Shown here: piece by piece, positions 17,833 to 25,627 of the stretch
Numbering within the stretch: the first letter of the stretch is position 1
Layout: each line of letters opens with the position of its first letter
Assembly: GCA_937981355.1 (NCBI GenBank)
Contig: CALJPD010000019.1
Span: forward strand, 1 to 64,000
Length of the DNA: 64,000 nt
Source of the DNA: an uncultured Candidatus Saccharibacteria bacterium
GTDB taxonomy: Bacteria > Patescibacteriota > Saccharimonadia > Saccharimonadales > Saccharimonadaceae
Reading direction: 5' to 3'
Notes under the pieces: generated by a model
Seen by the model: only the letters and a program-made list of their open reading frames with translations
What the model was told of the DNA's origin: nothing
Databases searched by the model: none
Position numbers and translations under genes: made by a program

Positions 17833-18858
17833 ATGACCGTGGTAAAAAACAATCTTGCAATCATAGTTCTTAACTGGAACGGCGCCGATGATGCCTTAGA
17901 ATGCATCGACTCGTTGGCGCAGCAGACGCTGGTGCCGACCATTATCGTGGTCGATAACGACTCGCATGATGACTCGGTGGCACGCTTCCGCTCATATCAA
18001 GCTAAACACCCTGCGCTCAGTCTCGTCATCATTGAGAATCAGCGCAACCTCGGCTTCGCCGGTGGTATTAACACAGGCCTGCGCTACGCACAGAAGCAGC
18101 AATTTCGCTTTGTTGGCGTGCTTAACCCCGACGCAGTTGCTAACACACACTGGTGCCAAGCCTTGGTGGACGAGCTGCGGGCTCATCCAGACTGTGGCAT
18201 TGCCACTGGGCTACTGGCTCGCCGCGATGGGACGACCATCGATAGCTCGGGCGACTTCTACACCACCTGGGGGTTGCCTGGCCCGCGCCACCGCGATGAG
18301 CCAATTAGCCACGCGCCAACAGAGGCCGGAGCAGTGTTTGGTGCAACGGGTGGTGGAGCAGTGTATCGCACGGCACTGTTCGACACTGTTGATCTTTTTG
18401 ACGAAGCATTCTTTATGTATTACGAAGATGTTGACCTCAGTTTTCGCACACAGCTGGCGGGCTGGACGGTGCGCTTCACGCCGCACGCCGTCGCATACCA
18501 CAAGGTTGGTGCCAGCAGCAGTAAAGTCCCAGGGCTCGCGGTATACAATACCTTTAAGAACTTGCCGCTTATTTTTATCAAGAATGTGCCGGGGCGGCTG
18601 TTTTGGTCGATTGGGGCGCGCTTTTGCCTCACCTACTGGCTGATATTCTTGAGTGCACTGCGCCATGGCAATGGTTGGCCAGCACTGCGTGGTATGCTCG
18701 CCTCTGTTATTCGCCAGCCAGCGGCCTATCGGCAGCGGTTTGCCATCCAGCGGCAGCGCAACGTATCGGTTGATTATATCCGTGGTATTATCCACAACGG
18801 GCCACTACCCAACCAGACAGGTCTACTCAAATTCCGGAAGTTTTTTACTGGTAAATAG
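17833..18858 (+). CDS. Family 2 glycosyltransferase, rhamnosyltransferase-like
   Basis: 341 residues from ATG 17833. However, TATAAT ends at 17832, so a leaderless mRNA would begin about 6 nt later, at the in-frame GTG at 17839 (product VVKNNLAIIVLNWNG…). The GT2 domain shows LNWNGADDALECIDSL, VVDNDSHDDSV, LNPDAV (metal site) and YYEDVDLSFR (base region), the pattern of WbbL-type rhamnosyltransferases. A hydrophobic patch near 255–290 may bind the membrane. With RmlA/RmlD nearby, dTDP-rhamnose is a plausible donor; this is inference. Confidence 0.85.
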   Translation: MTVVKNNLAIIVLNWNGADDALECIDSLAQQTLVPTIIVVDNDSHDDSVARFRSYQAKHPALSLVIIENQRNLGFAGGINTGLRYAQKQQFRFVGVLNPDAVANTHWCQALVDELRAHPDCGIATGLLARRDGTTIDSSGDFYTTWGLPGPRHRDEPISHAPTEAGAVFGATGGGAVYRTALFDTVDLFDEAFFMYYEDVDLSFRTQLAGWTVRFTPHAVAYHKVGASSSKVPGLAVYNTFKNLPLIFIKNVPGRLFWSIGARFCLTYWLIFLSALRHGNGWPALRGMLASVIRQPAAYRQRFAIQRQRNVSVDYIRGIIHNGPLPNQTGLLKFRKFFTGK

Positions 18859-19091
18859 CTCAGCTTGAGAGGACAGGTCAGCGCTAAAGAAGCGAATTTT
18901 AAAGGCCGGCTTTTGCATGATAATTGTACCGAAAATGTTCCGGCCAGATTCTATATAGTGCTTCTCCGCCTACTAGGTTACTGGCCTCCAGATATTTTCT
19001 TGTACAATTATTCATACAAAAGTAGCGCACCATACTCTACCAGTGCACAATTAACCTGCGTCTTATCACCCCTGTTACGCACGCAATCATT

Positions 19092-19119
19092 TTGCATATT
19101 CGCCATCTATGCGTACAAT
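19092..19119 (+). promoter_or_regulatory. Promoter of sucCD
   Basis: TTGCAT (19092–19097), 16-nt spacer, TACAAT (19114–19119). The −10 ends 7 nt before ATG 19127. The in-frame ATG at 19109 lies upstream of the −10 and so is unlikely to be used. Confidence 0.5.
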
Positions 19120-19126
19120 AATACCT

Positions 19127-20176
19127 ATGCGTCTTCTTGAATACCAAGCCAAGCATTGCTTGGCCGAGGCTGGTGTGGCGGTGCCGCAGAGTGATATTAT
19201 AGAATCTGCAACAGTGATGCCCACCGTCCCTATTGTCCTCAAATCACAAGTCCCGATCGGTGGCCGCGGCAAGGCAGGTGGTGTGGTGATTGTCCGCGAG
19301 CAATCCGCTGTTACACCAACCATTCAGCGTCTCTTTGCTCTCGATATCGGTGGCTACACCCCCACGAAGCTTCTTGCCGAGGAAGTTCTCTCCATCGCCC
19401 GCGAATGTTACATTTCGCTTACTATTAACCGTGAGCAATCATCCATCGAGCTACTCGCCCACACCAGTGGTGGCATTGATGTGGAAGAACACGATCGTGC
19501 AGCGTTCTTTCGCCAGGCCATTACACCGCAAACAGTTCATACTGTAGCCGAAGCACTAGCGGAGTATCTGTCGCTGCCAGAGCAAGCCTTTACGCTTGAG
19601 GATATGGTGGCGAATTGTTTGCGTTGTTTTATTGACAACGATTGTCTATTACTCGAGATTAACCCACTCGTTGTAACAACAGATGGCCAGCTCATCGCTG
19701 GTGATGCAAAGATGACGATTGACGATGCAGCGCTGTTTCGCCACCCGCAGTGGCACGAAGCAGCCTTGGAGGATCATAATTTCGTCACGCTCGACTATAA
19801 TGGGACGGTTGCGACGATTGCCAACGGCGCAGGTCTCGCAATGGCAACCGTCGATGCGGTGACTGCCCGCGGCGTGCAGCCAGCTAATTTTCTTGACATT
19901 GGTGGCACGGCAACTCCAGAGAAGATCCTGGCTAGCTTCGAGCAGATTACCCGTTTCCCTGCCGTGGCGCTCATCATTATTAATATCTTTGGTGGTATTG
20001 TGCGCTGCGACGACGTAGCAAGGGCCATCATCAGTGCCAAGCAGCAGCTACCTGACCTCCCGCCACTCGCTGTCCGCCTAACAGGTAACCGCGAAGCCGA
20101 AGCCAAAACGCTCCTTGCCCGCGAGCACATTTCACTCTACGATAATCTCTCTCACATCCTGGAGGAGGCCGTATGA
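19127..20176 (+). CDS. sucC: Succinyl-CoA synthetase β subunit
   Basis: With SucD this interconverts succinyl-CoA and succinate while making or using ATP/GTP. The 349-residue protein starts MRLLEYQAK and has the ATP-grasp nucleotide segment (VPIGGRGKAGGVVIV, usually QVHAGGRGKAGG), the Mg-binding ELNPL-like LLEINPLVVT, GGTATPEKI and the NIFGGIVRCD motif of the C-terminal ligase domain. It is about 40 residues shorter than typical bacterial SucC. It overlaps sucD by ATGA. No other TCA-cycle gene is in the window, so its metabolic role is unclear. Confidence 0.9.
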   Translation: MRLLEYQAKHCLAEAGVAVPQSDIIESATVMPTVPIVLKSQVPIGGRGKAGGVVIVREQSAVTPTIQRLFALDIGGYTPTKLLAEEVLSIARECYISLTINREQSSIELLAHTSGGIDVEEHDRAAFFRQAITPQTVHTVAEALAEYLSLPEQAFTLEDMVANCLRCFIDNDCLLLEINPLVVTTDGQLIAGDAKMTIDDAALFRHPQWHEAALEDHNFVTLDYNGTVATIANGAGLAMATVDAVTARGVQPANFLDIGGTATPEKILASFEQITRFPAVALIIINIFGGIVRCDDVARAIISAKQQLPDLPPLAVRLTGNREAEAKTLLAREHISLYDNLSHILEEAV

Positions 20177-21045
20177 TGACCCCTGATATCTTTCGTGGTG
20201 AGCATGTTATTGTCCAGGGTATAACTGGCAAACATGGCTCATTTCATACCGAGCATATGTTGGCACGTGGTACACATATCGTTGGCGGCACGTCACCCAA
20301 CCAATCGGTTACAGCGGTACACGGCGTGCCTGTCTTCCGGACGATTCGTGAAATTCAGGCGCAGCAGCCTGTCGATATTTCCGTCATTTTTGTACCAGCA
20401 GCCTATGCCAAAGCAGCGATTATGGAAGCAATTGATGCAGAGGTGCCACTCATTATTTGTATCACCGAGGGCGTGCCTGTCCACGATATGTTGCATATAA
20501 AACAACGCCTGGCAACCAGTTCTTCGATTTTGATCGGCCCCAACTGCCCTGGCGTTCTCATCCCCGGCGTGCATAACCTCGGCATCATCCCTGCCACGCT
20601 CGCCACGCCAGGTCACACTGCTATCGTCAGCCGCAGTGGCACGCTCACCTACGAAGCAATGAGCCTCCTCACTCAAGCAGGTATTGGCCAGCGTTATGTG
20701 ATTGGGATTGGCGGCGATATGATTGGCGGCAGTAGCTTCATTGATTGCTTGCAGTTGTTTGAGCAAGATGCAGCGGTAGAGCAGATTGTGCTGATCGGTG
20801 AGATTGGTGGCACGAGCGAGATTGCCGCGGCAGATTATATTAAGCGTCATATAAGCAAACCAGTCTATGCTTACATTGCGGGCCACAGTGCACCATCTGG
20901 AGTACAGATGGGCCATGCTGGGGCAATCCTTGGCACAAATGAGCTGGAATCGGCCCAGGCCAAGACGGCACGGCTCGAGGCCAGTGGCGCAGTGGTGGCA
21001 TCGTCCATCCAGTCGCTCATCGCGCTCATACCAACCAATAAGTGA
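20173..21045 (+). CDS. sucD: Succinyl-CoA synthetase α subunit
   Basis: 290 residues, the usual length. The CoA-binding N-terminus carries VQGITGKHGSFHTEHML, and GPNCPGVL(I)PG lies mid-protein. The phosphorylated active-site histidine is in the conserved MGHAGAI segment near residue 253, and the GEIGGTSE loop that helps shape the site is present. All key residues look intact, so the enzyme is probably active. It is translationally coupled to sucC by a 4-bp overlap. Confidence 0.93.
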   Translation: MMTPDIFRGEHVIVQGITGKHGSFHTEHMLARGTHIVGGTSPNQSVTAVHGVPVFRTIREIQAQQPVDISVIFVPAAYAKAAIMEAIDAEVPLIICITEGVPVHDMLHIKQRLATSSSILIGPNCPGVLIPGVHNLGIIPATLATPGHTAIVSRSGTLTYEAMSLLTQAGIGQRYVIGIGGDMIGGSSFIDCLQLFEQDAAVEQIVLIGEIGGTSEIAAADYIKRHISKPVYAYIAGHSAPSGVQMGHAGAILGTNELESAQAKTARLEASGAVVASSIQSLIALIPTNK

Positions 21046-21051
21046 TACAAT
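21046..21051 (+). promoter_or_regulatory. −10 box TACAAT for the GtrB-like gene
   Basis: TACAAT starts at the sucD stop region and ends 9 nt before ATG 21061, with no Shine-Dalgarno site in between. Confidence 0.4.
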
Positions 21052-21060
21052 AAGGCTACG

Positions 21061-22008
21061 ATGAAAACAATCACCATTCTTATTCCTGCCTACAACGAAG
21101 CAGCTGTTTTGCCACAGCTGTTTGCCCGGCTCGAGACGCTGCAGCGCAGTGTTGATCGCCGGCGCTACCAGTTCGAATTCTTATTTATTAATGATGGCAG
21201 CCAAGATCACACGCTCGAGCTCATCCAGATCGAGCAGCAACACAACCCCGCCATTGCCTACCTCAATCTCTCGCGCAACTTTGGTAAAGAAGCTGCTATG
21301 CTCGCTGGCTTCGACCACGCCGCGGGTGATGCTGTCGTGGTAATTGATGCCGACCTGCAAGACCCACCAGAGCTGATCCCGCAGATGATCGAGTTATGGG
21401 AACAGGGGTATGATGATGTATATGCGCGGCGCCGAAGCCGCTCAGGCGAGACTTGGCTCAAGAAAAAAACTGCCGCTTGGTACTACCGCCTCCTCCAGAG
21501 TACAACACATATCCCTGTTCAGATCGACACGGGTGACTTCCGCTTACTTAGCAAGCGCTGCGTCACTGCTATCACCCAGCTGCGCGAATCTCAGCGCAAT
21601 ACCAAAGCGATCTTTAGTTGGGTGGGTTACAAAAAGAAGGAGATCCTCTACGACCGCGACCCACGGGCTGCTGGCACTATCAAGCAAAGTCCGCGCACGC
21701 TCATTAACCTGGCCATTGACGGCATCACGAGCTTTACAACCGCGCCACTGCGTATCTCGGCCGTGCTGGGCTTCCTTATCGCCTTCTTGGCCTCTATCTA
21801 TATCCTCTATCTGCTCATTCGACCGCTATTCGGTGTGCCAACCGGTGCAGGCTATTCGTCGCTCATGGCAGTCATTCTCTTCCTTGGTGGAGTGCAGCTG
21901 CTGAGCTTGGGGGTGATCGGCGAATACATCGCCCGGATTTTTAGCGAAACGAAGCAGCGCCCACCTTATCTCGTCGAGGAACATCGTGAGGCTCGTCATC
22001 GCAAATAA
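21061..22008 (+). CDS. Membrane GT2 glycosyltransferase (GtrB/ArnC-like)
   Basis: 315 residues. The GT2 domain (about 1–225) has IPAYNEAAVLPQLF, FINDGSQDHTLEL, VIDADLQDPPELI and RRSRSGETWLKK. Two C-terminal membrane segments (about 230–252 and 262–290) follow, the standard GtrB/DPM3-type layout. These enzymes load a sugar onto undecaprenyl phosphate. A GtrA-like flippase gene overlaps its end by 23 bp, completing the usual GtrB–GtrA pair. It supplies lipid-linked sugar for glycan decoration outside the membrane. Confidence 0.9.
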   Translation: MKTITILIPAYNEAAVLPQLFARLETLQRSVDRRRYQFEFLFINDGSQDHTLELIQIEQQHNPAIAYLNLSRNFGKEAAMLAGFDHAAGDAVVVIDADLQDPPELIPQMIELWEQGYDDVYARRRSRSGETWLKKKTAAWYYRLLQSTTHIPVQIDTGDFRLLSKRCVTAITQLRESQRNTKAIFSWVGYKKKEILYDRDPRAAGTIKQSPRTLINLAIDGITSFTTAPLRISAVLGFLIAFLASIYILYLLIRPLFGVPTGAGYSSLMAVILFLGGVQLLSLGVIGEYIARIFSETKQRPPYLVEEHREARHRK

Positions 22009-22408
22009 CAGAGGTAAATTGCTGCGGTTTGCGCTTGTTGGCATGATTAATACAGCGATCGATATTGGCTTGCTATTTGGACTCACCACGCTTGGCCTGC
22101 CAAAGCTCGCGGCTAATACAGTATCAACGGGCCTGGCCTTTATTTTTAGTTTTTTTGCTAATAGGTCGTATACTTTTCGCGCTCAGGGTGATGTGCGCCG
22201 ACAGCTGATCTTGTTTGTCGTCGTTACTCTGGCGGGCTTGTGGGGGCTGCAAAATGCGGTTATTTTCTGCGCTTCGCCTATCCTGTCATCTGTTATTCAT
22301 GCCGAGTCACTTGTGCTGCTGCTCGCAAAAATTATTGCTACTGGTGCATCGCTGGTGTGGAATTATTATTTGTATGATCATGTTGTTTTTCGAACAACAG
22401 AGAGATAA
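21986..22408 (+). CDS. GtrA-like membrane protein
   Basis: 140 residues with four membrane segments. The opening GKLLRFALVGMINTAIDIGLL is the GtrA signature, and the later FFANRSYTF motif is also typical. GtrA is thought to flip undecaprenyl-phosphate-linked sugar made by GtrB. The frame starts at GTG 21986, overlapping gtrB by 23 bp. A TTG at 22019, just after AGAGGTAAA, is an alternative start that removes the overlap and keeps the whole domain. One copy of the repeated 10-mer AACAGAGGTA (22007–22016) lies exactly there. Confidence 0.87.
   Translation: MRLVIANNRGKLLRFALVGMINTAIDIGLLFGLTTLGLPKLAANTVSTGLAFIFSFFANRSYTFRAQGDVRRQLILFVVVTLAGLWGLQNAVIFCASPILSSVIHAESLVLLLAKIIATGASLVWNYYLYDHVVFRTTER
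22007..22016 (+). repeat. AACAGAGGTA element, copy 1
   Basis: Exact copy of the recurring 10-mer, extended to ATAACAGAGGTA (22005–22016), at the 5' end of the gtrA-like gene. Confidence 0.6.
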
Positions 22409-22470
22409 TGTTTCGCTAAAATACGGTTTTTAAACAGTACATTTACAAACTCATTATACTCTCATAACTA

Positions 22471-22992
22471 TTATTGACGCTGATAATCATCCGCCACCCG
22501 CACAATATCATCCTCTGTTGATGGGTGCGTTGGGTCAGTGTGTTGCCAGAGCTCAGCAATAATCGTTGGGTGCTGAGCATCACCGCAAGCACGGTGACGC
22601 TCCCCTGCCGCCAACCTTACGATATCGCCTGCCTGAGCTGGTGTTGGCTGGGCTGGTAGCTCGTCGCTCATGTTGCGATAGTACGCACCAGCAGTCAGAA
22701 AACGCCACAACTCCGCCCGCCGATGGTGATATTGCCAGCTCAGACGCGCCCCTGGCCGGACAAAGAGAATCTTGGGGCTAAGCGGCGCATCGACTTTATC
22801 CTTAGTTTCTACCCCCGAGGCCGCAAAGAAGTCCGCCGCAAACCGCCCTGCCTGCGCTGGATCAATACAGACAAACCCGCCCCATGGCCGCTGACTATCT
22901 ACCCCAGTAATGTAGTAACCGGCTTGGCGGAGAATGTGCTCGATTTGCGCCACGCTTGTCTGAGCTGCTATGTGTTGCAGTAATTCCATCAT
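22471..22992 (-). CDS. Stand-alone cupin of the type II mannose-6-phosphate isomerase family
   Basis: 173 residues. Residues about 33–168 match the C-terminal cupin of mannose-1-phosphate guanylyltransferase/isomerase proteins: RPWGGFVCI, KILFVRPGARLSWQYHHRRAELW (metal-binding H-H…E), GDIVRLAAGERHRACG (third His) and the closing DDIVRVADDYQR. The nucleotidyltransferase part is absent; such single-domain forms exist and interconvert mannose-6-P and fructose-6-P. A TATAAT box lies 17 nt upstream of tandem ATGs at 22992/22989. It probably feeds GDP-mannose or a similar sugar precursor pathway. Confidence 0.82.
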   Translation of the reverse strand: MMELLQHIAAQTSVAQIEHILRQAGYYITGVDSQRPWGGFVCIDPAQAGRFAADFFAASGVETKDKVDAPLSPKILFVRPGARLSWQYHHRRAELWRFLTAGAYYRNMSDELPAQPTPAQAGDIVRLAAGERHRACGDAQHPTIIAELWQHTDPTHPSTEDDIVRVADDYQRQ

Positions 22993-23009
22993 ATTACGAT
23001 AATATGGGT

Positions 23010-23015
23010 ATTATA
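23010..23015 (-). promoter_or_regulatory. −10 box TATAAT for the cupin gene
   Basis: Minus-strand TATAAT 17 nt before the first of two adjacent ATG codons; there is no clear Shine-Dalgarno sequence. Confidence 0.4.
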
Positions 23016-23094
23016 ACACTTTTATACAGAGTTGTGTTATTATTATCCGCCTTGACATACCCTCGCTCATCTGGCGCTTTTGGTGCAGGAGCTG

Positions 23095-23100
23095 TATACT
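23095..23100 (+). promoter_or_regulatory. −10 box TATACT for the GT4 gene
   Basis: TATACT ends 7 nt before ATG 23108. AGAGGGT lies between but is too close to the ATG for a good ribosome-binding site; a leaderless start is more likely. Confidence 0.45.
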
Positions 23101-23107
23101 AGAGGGT

Positions 23108-24211
23108 ATGAGTTTTCATATTGCAATCGACGCCCGCGTGATCAATTCTGGCACGGGCACATATGTCGTGAAGTTGCTTGAGCAGCTGGAGCGGCTTGAT
23201 ACGACCAACCGCTATAGCATCCTCGTTCCTACTAAGGACCGCGACTACTGGCAACCACACAACCCTAACTTCACCATCCGCACGGTCGACTTTGCCAACT
23301 ATTCGCTAGCAGAGCAACTTGGCTTCCGGCGCTACCTAGATGAGCTAGGGCCCGACTTAGTACATTTTTGCATGCCGCAGCAACCGGTCTTTTACAGAGG
23401 TAAGCACGTCACCACGGTGCACGATATGACCCTCCTCAAGACGTATAATTCCGATAAAAATTGGCTTGTGTTTCATCTCAAACAATTGGTGGGACGCTGG
23501 GTATTTCGGCGGATTGCCCGCACCAGCGAGCATATCATTACCATCTCTCAGACGACTAAGCAGGAATATCAGGACTTTACCAAGATCCCCGATAGCAAAA
23601 TTTCGGTCATCTACGAGGCGGGCGAGGTACACCCTGGGCATCTCACGCCGTATATCGATCTCCCCTTCAAGCGGTTTATTATCTACGTTGGGCAGCAGCC
23701 TGATTATAAAAATCTGCGGCGCTTCGCGGCCGCACACCAGCAGCTGCTGAGTCGCTGGCCTGACCTTGGTCTGGTATTTGTAGGGCGAATGAACGAAGAC
23801 ACCAAGCGCAACCAAGCCTACTACCAGCAGCAAGGCTATCGTAATATTCACTTCACTGGGTTTATCCCCGATGGACAGCGTGATTGGCTACTTAACAAAG
23901 CCGAGGCATACGTCTTTCCATCACTGATGGAGGGGTTTGGCCTGCCACCACTCGAGACGATGGCGTATGGCACGACACCTGTTATATCGAGCAATACCTC
24001 GTGTATGCCCGAGATTTTAGGCGATGCTGCCGAGTACTTCAACCCACTCGATGTTGATGCCATCGCTAGCGCAATCGACCGCGTCCTCAGCCAACCAGCT
24101 CGCCGTCGCGAGCTTATCGTCAAAGGCAAAGCCCAAGCTGCCCGCTACTCGTGGGAGCGCTGCGGCAAGGAAACATTGGCGGTGTATGAGCGAGCACTTG
24201 GTAAGCAGTAA
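23108..24211 (+). CDS. Family 4 glycosyltransferase
   Basis: 367 residues, GT-B fold. The N-terminus (HIAIDARVINSGTGTYVVKLLEQL) is the acceptor-domain opening common in mannosyl- and rhamnosyltransferases of family GT4. The C-terminal donor-binding domain has YVGQQPDYKNLRR, FTGFIPDGQRDWLL, and PSLMEGFGLPPLETMAYG, the E-x7-E motif. Residue count and motif order are normal, so it should be active. It is transcribed alone from TATACT 23095–23100 and ends at a long hairpin. The sugar cannot be told from sequence. Confidence 0.9.
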   Translation: MSFHIAIDARVINSGTGTYVVKLLEQLERLDTTNRYSILVPTKDRDYWQPHNPNFTIRTVDFANYSLAEQLGFRRYLDELGPDLVHFCMPQQPVFYRGKHVTTVHDMTLLKTYNSDKNWLVFHLKQLVGRWVFRRIARTSEHIITISQTTKQEYQDFTKIPDSKISVIYEAGEVHPGHLTPYIDLPFKRFIIYVGQQPDYKNLRRFAAAHQQLLSRWPDLGLVFVGRMNEDTKRNQAYYQQQGYRNIHFTGFIPDGQRDWLLNKAEAYVFPSLMEGFGLPPLETMAYGTTPVISSNTSCMPEILGDAAEYFNPLDVDAIASAIDRVLSQPARRRELIVKGKAQAARYSWERCGKETLAVYERALGKQ

Positions 24212-24247
24212 GCGTGATACATAAAATAACAGAGTAACTTATATACA

Positions 24248-24292
24248 GTAGCAGCTCCTATAGTTCAATACAGAACCTAAAGGAGCTGCTAC
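24248..24292. terminator. Long hairpin between convergent genes
   Basis: GTAGCAGCTCCT (24248–24259) pairs with AGGAGCTGCTAC (24281–24292), and the loop itself adds TAGTTC/GAAC-C-TA pairing. No strong T-tract follows on either strand, so it may terminate both genes weakly or protect 3' ends. Confidence 0.65.
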
Positions 24293-24297
24293 TATGG

Positions 24298-24579
24298 CTA
24301 CATCTGAGGTGTACTCGTCGCTCGTTCTACTAAGGCTTGTACAGCAGCCCCTCGAGCTTGCGCCATTTGTACTTCCTTCCATGAAGGATCGAGTAGCGTA
24401 TTAAGGGTTGCTATATCGTCTCGTGATGGATTATTCTTTTTTCTCACGCCTTCTACCGTTTGGTGTATATCCAGCCGACCACCATCGACCGTTACGAATT
24501 TCATAGACCCAATCATCGGCTCCTCTGTCATCGACCCCGATTCATGTAGTTGGTTGTTAGAGGGTATATTTGTATTCAT
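24298..24579 (-). CDS. Hypothetical small protein
   Basis: 93 residues, polar, no membrane segment. The N-terminus is Asn/Ser-rich and probably disordered; residues about 25–85 (MKFVTVDGGRLDIHQTVEGV, then a helical DDIATLNTLLDPSW region) may fold. I recognise no family. It follows the frameshifted gene at 24603–24979 by 23 nt on the same strand, with a weak GAGGCG site before the ATG. The pair forms a small accessory unit between the polysaccharide region and the origin block. Confidence 0.55.
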   Translation of the reverse strand: MNTNIPSNNQLHESGSMTEEPMIGSMKFVTVDGGRLDIHQTVEGVRKKNNPSRDDIATLNTLLDPSWKEVQMAQARGAAVQALVERATSTPQM

Positions 24580-24602
24580 ATCACGCCTCGCTACTTCTTC
24601 AC

Positions 24603-24979
24603 TTATTGTAATATCATGCTTACTTCGCGGCGAATTAATGGCTCATGCTCATTACTCCCCTTGTTATATTCTTTTGCAATATTTATTGCAACGCGTACAT
24701 CATCCGTCCCTTTATACTGTGCTATGTGGGCAGCTTTTTGCTTCGCATCTTGCAGGAATGTCATAATGGTCTCAGACATATTTTGCTCTGCAATGTTCGT
24801 AAGATCTTCCAAGGTGTAGACTGTTATATATTTCTCTTGCCTACTTATGCCATTATATGGGTCGCCATGGTGTACAAATGGCTTCTTATTAAGCCGCTTA
24901 TCGACGAGGCTATTAAAGTCTTCGGTTGCTAATTCCTTTGTTTTTCCTGCTCATAATATGGGTCTTCATAACGTGACAT
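24603..24979 (-). pseudogene. Frameshifted hypothetical gene (A-tract)
   Basis: ATG 24979, 9 nt after an AGGA site, encodes MSRYEDPYYEQEKQRN and then hits TAG at 24929–24931. Another frame, open from just after the A-tract to the stop at 24603, continues smoothly as …KELATEDFNSLVDKRLNKK and ends in REVSMILQ. One extra A in the run of five (24941–24945) would join them into a single protein of about 125 residues. The downstream half alone has no good start other than TTG at 24812. This may be a decayed gene, a phase-variable tract, transcriptional slippage or a sequencing error. The protein family is unknown. Confidence 0.6.
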
Positions 24980-25145
24980 AGGGGTTCCTCGTGGTTCTTA
25001 GTATGTAACAATGGTATAATACTTTTTTCTCTGCAGCGCCAAACAGTTATTCTACTAAATACGCTACCTTTTCTCAAAGATATATAGAATAAGGGGTGAA
25101 TGTTCTTTAGTGTCTCACTCCCCTGTTGTGTGTAGACTTTTACTT

Positions 25146-25610
25146 TTACTCAGCTTCTTCTAACTGGATAATTACATGGCGCTCACGACCTTCGCCTTCG
25201 GAGACGGTCGTGATGCCAGCTGCGTCGGCGGCAACTTGGTGGACGATACGTCGATCGGCTGGGTTGAGGTGGGCGGTGTAGGGCCCACCAGTTGCACGCA
25301 CGCGCTCGATCCAGCCCCGCGCTTTGTCGGCAATCTTTTCCTCGTGCTGCTTTTTATAGTCGGCAATATCAACACTCACGCGCACCACTGCGGCATTTTG
25401 CGCCCGCAGCGCCGACGAGACGATATATTGCAATGCCCGTAATGTCTCTGCCCCGCGGCCAATCAAGATACTATTGATATCCGACGACTCTACCCGAAGT
25501 GTCATTACCTCGCCATCGTCATCACCCGATACCGCAATATTTTCGCCAAAAAATGAGATAATGTTCTGGAGATATTCTCGGGCAAATGTTACTGATTGGT
25601 ATCGATCCAT
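25146..25610 (-). CDS. jag: Jag/KhpB-type RNA-binding protein (KH + R3H)
   Basis: 154 residues. The KH domain (about 25–75) has the IGRGAETLRALQYIV loop (usually I-G-k-h/r-G), and the R3H domain (about 85–150) has NPADRRIVHQVAAD…ERHVIIQ. The N-terminal Jag_N module of longer homologues is missing, as often in small genomes. These proteins bind RNA and affect cell division and envelope growth. The gene follows yidC by 17 nt in the usual rpmH–rnpA–yidC–jag order. AGAGGAGGAG precedes the ATG. Confidence 0.92.
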   Translation of the reverse strand: MDRYQSVTFAREYLQNIISFFGENIAVSGDDDGEVMTLRVESSDINSILIGRGAETLRALQYIVSSALRAQNAAVVRVSVDIADYKKQHEEKIADKARGWIERVRATGGPYTAHLNPADRRIVHQVAADAAGITTVSEGEGRERHVIIQLEEAE

Positions 25611-25627
25611 CGGGTTCTCCTCCTCTG

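Noticed and set aside
18211..18795. A 194-codon minus-strand frame inside a GT2 gene
   Set aside because: The plus-strand product carries all GT2 motifs; this frame has none.
20293..20916. A 207-codon minus-strand frame inside sucD
   Set aside because: It is a shadow of the conserved sucD reading frame; no start signals.
23052..23057. TTGACA as the −35 of the GT4 gene at 23108
   Set aside because: It lies 37 nt before the −10 box at 23095, far from the 16–18 nt needed.
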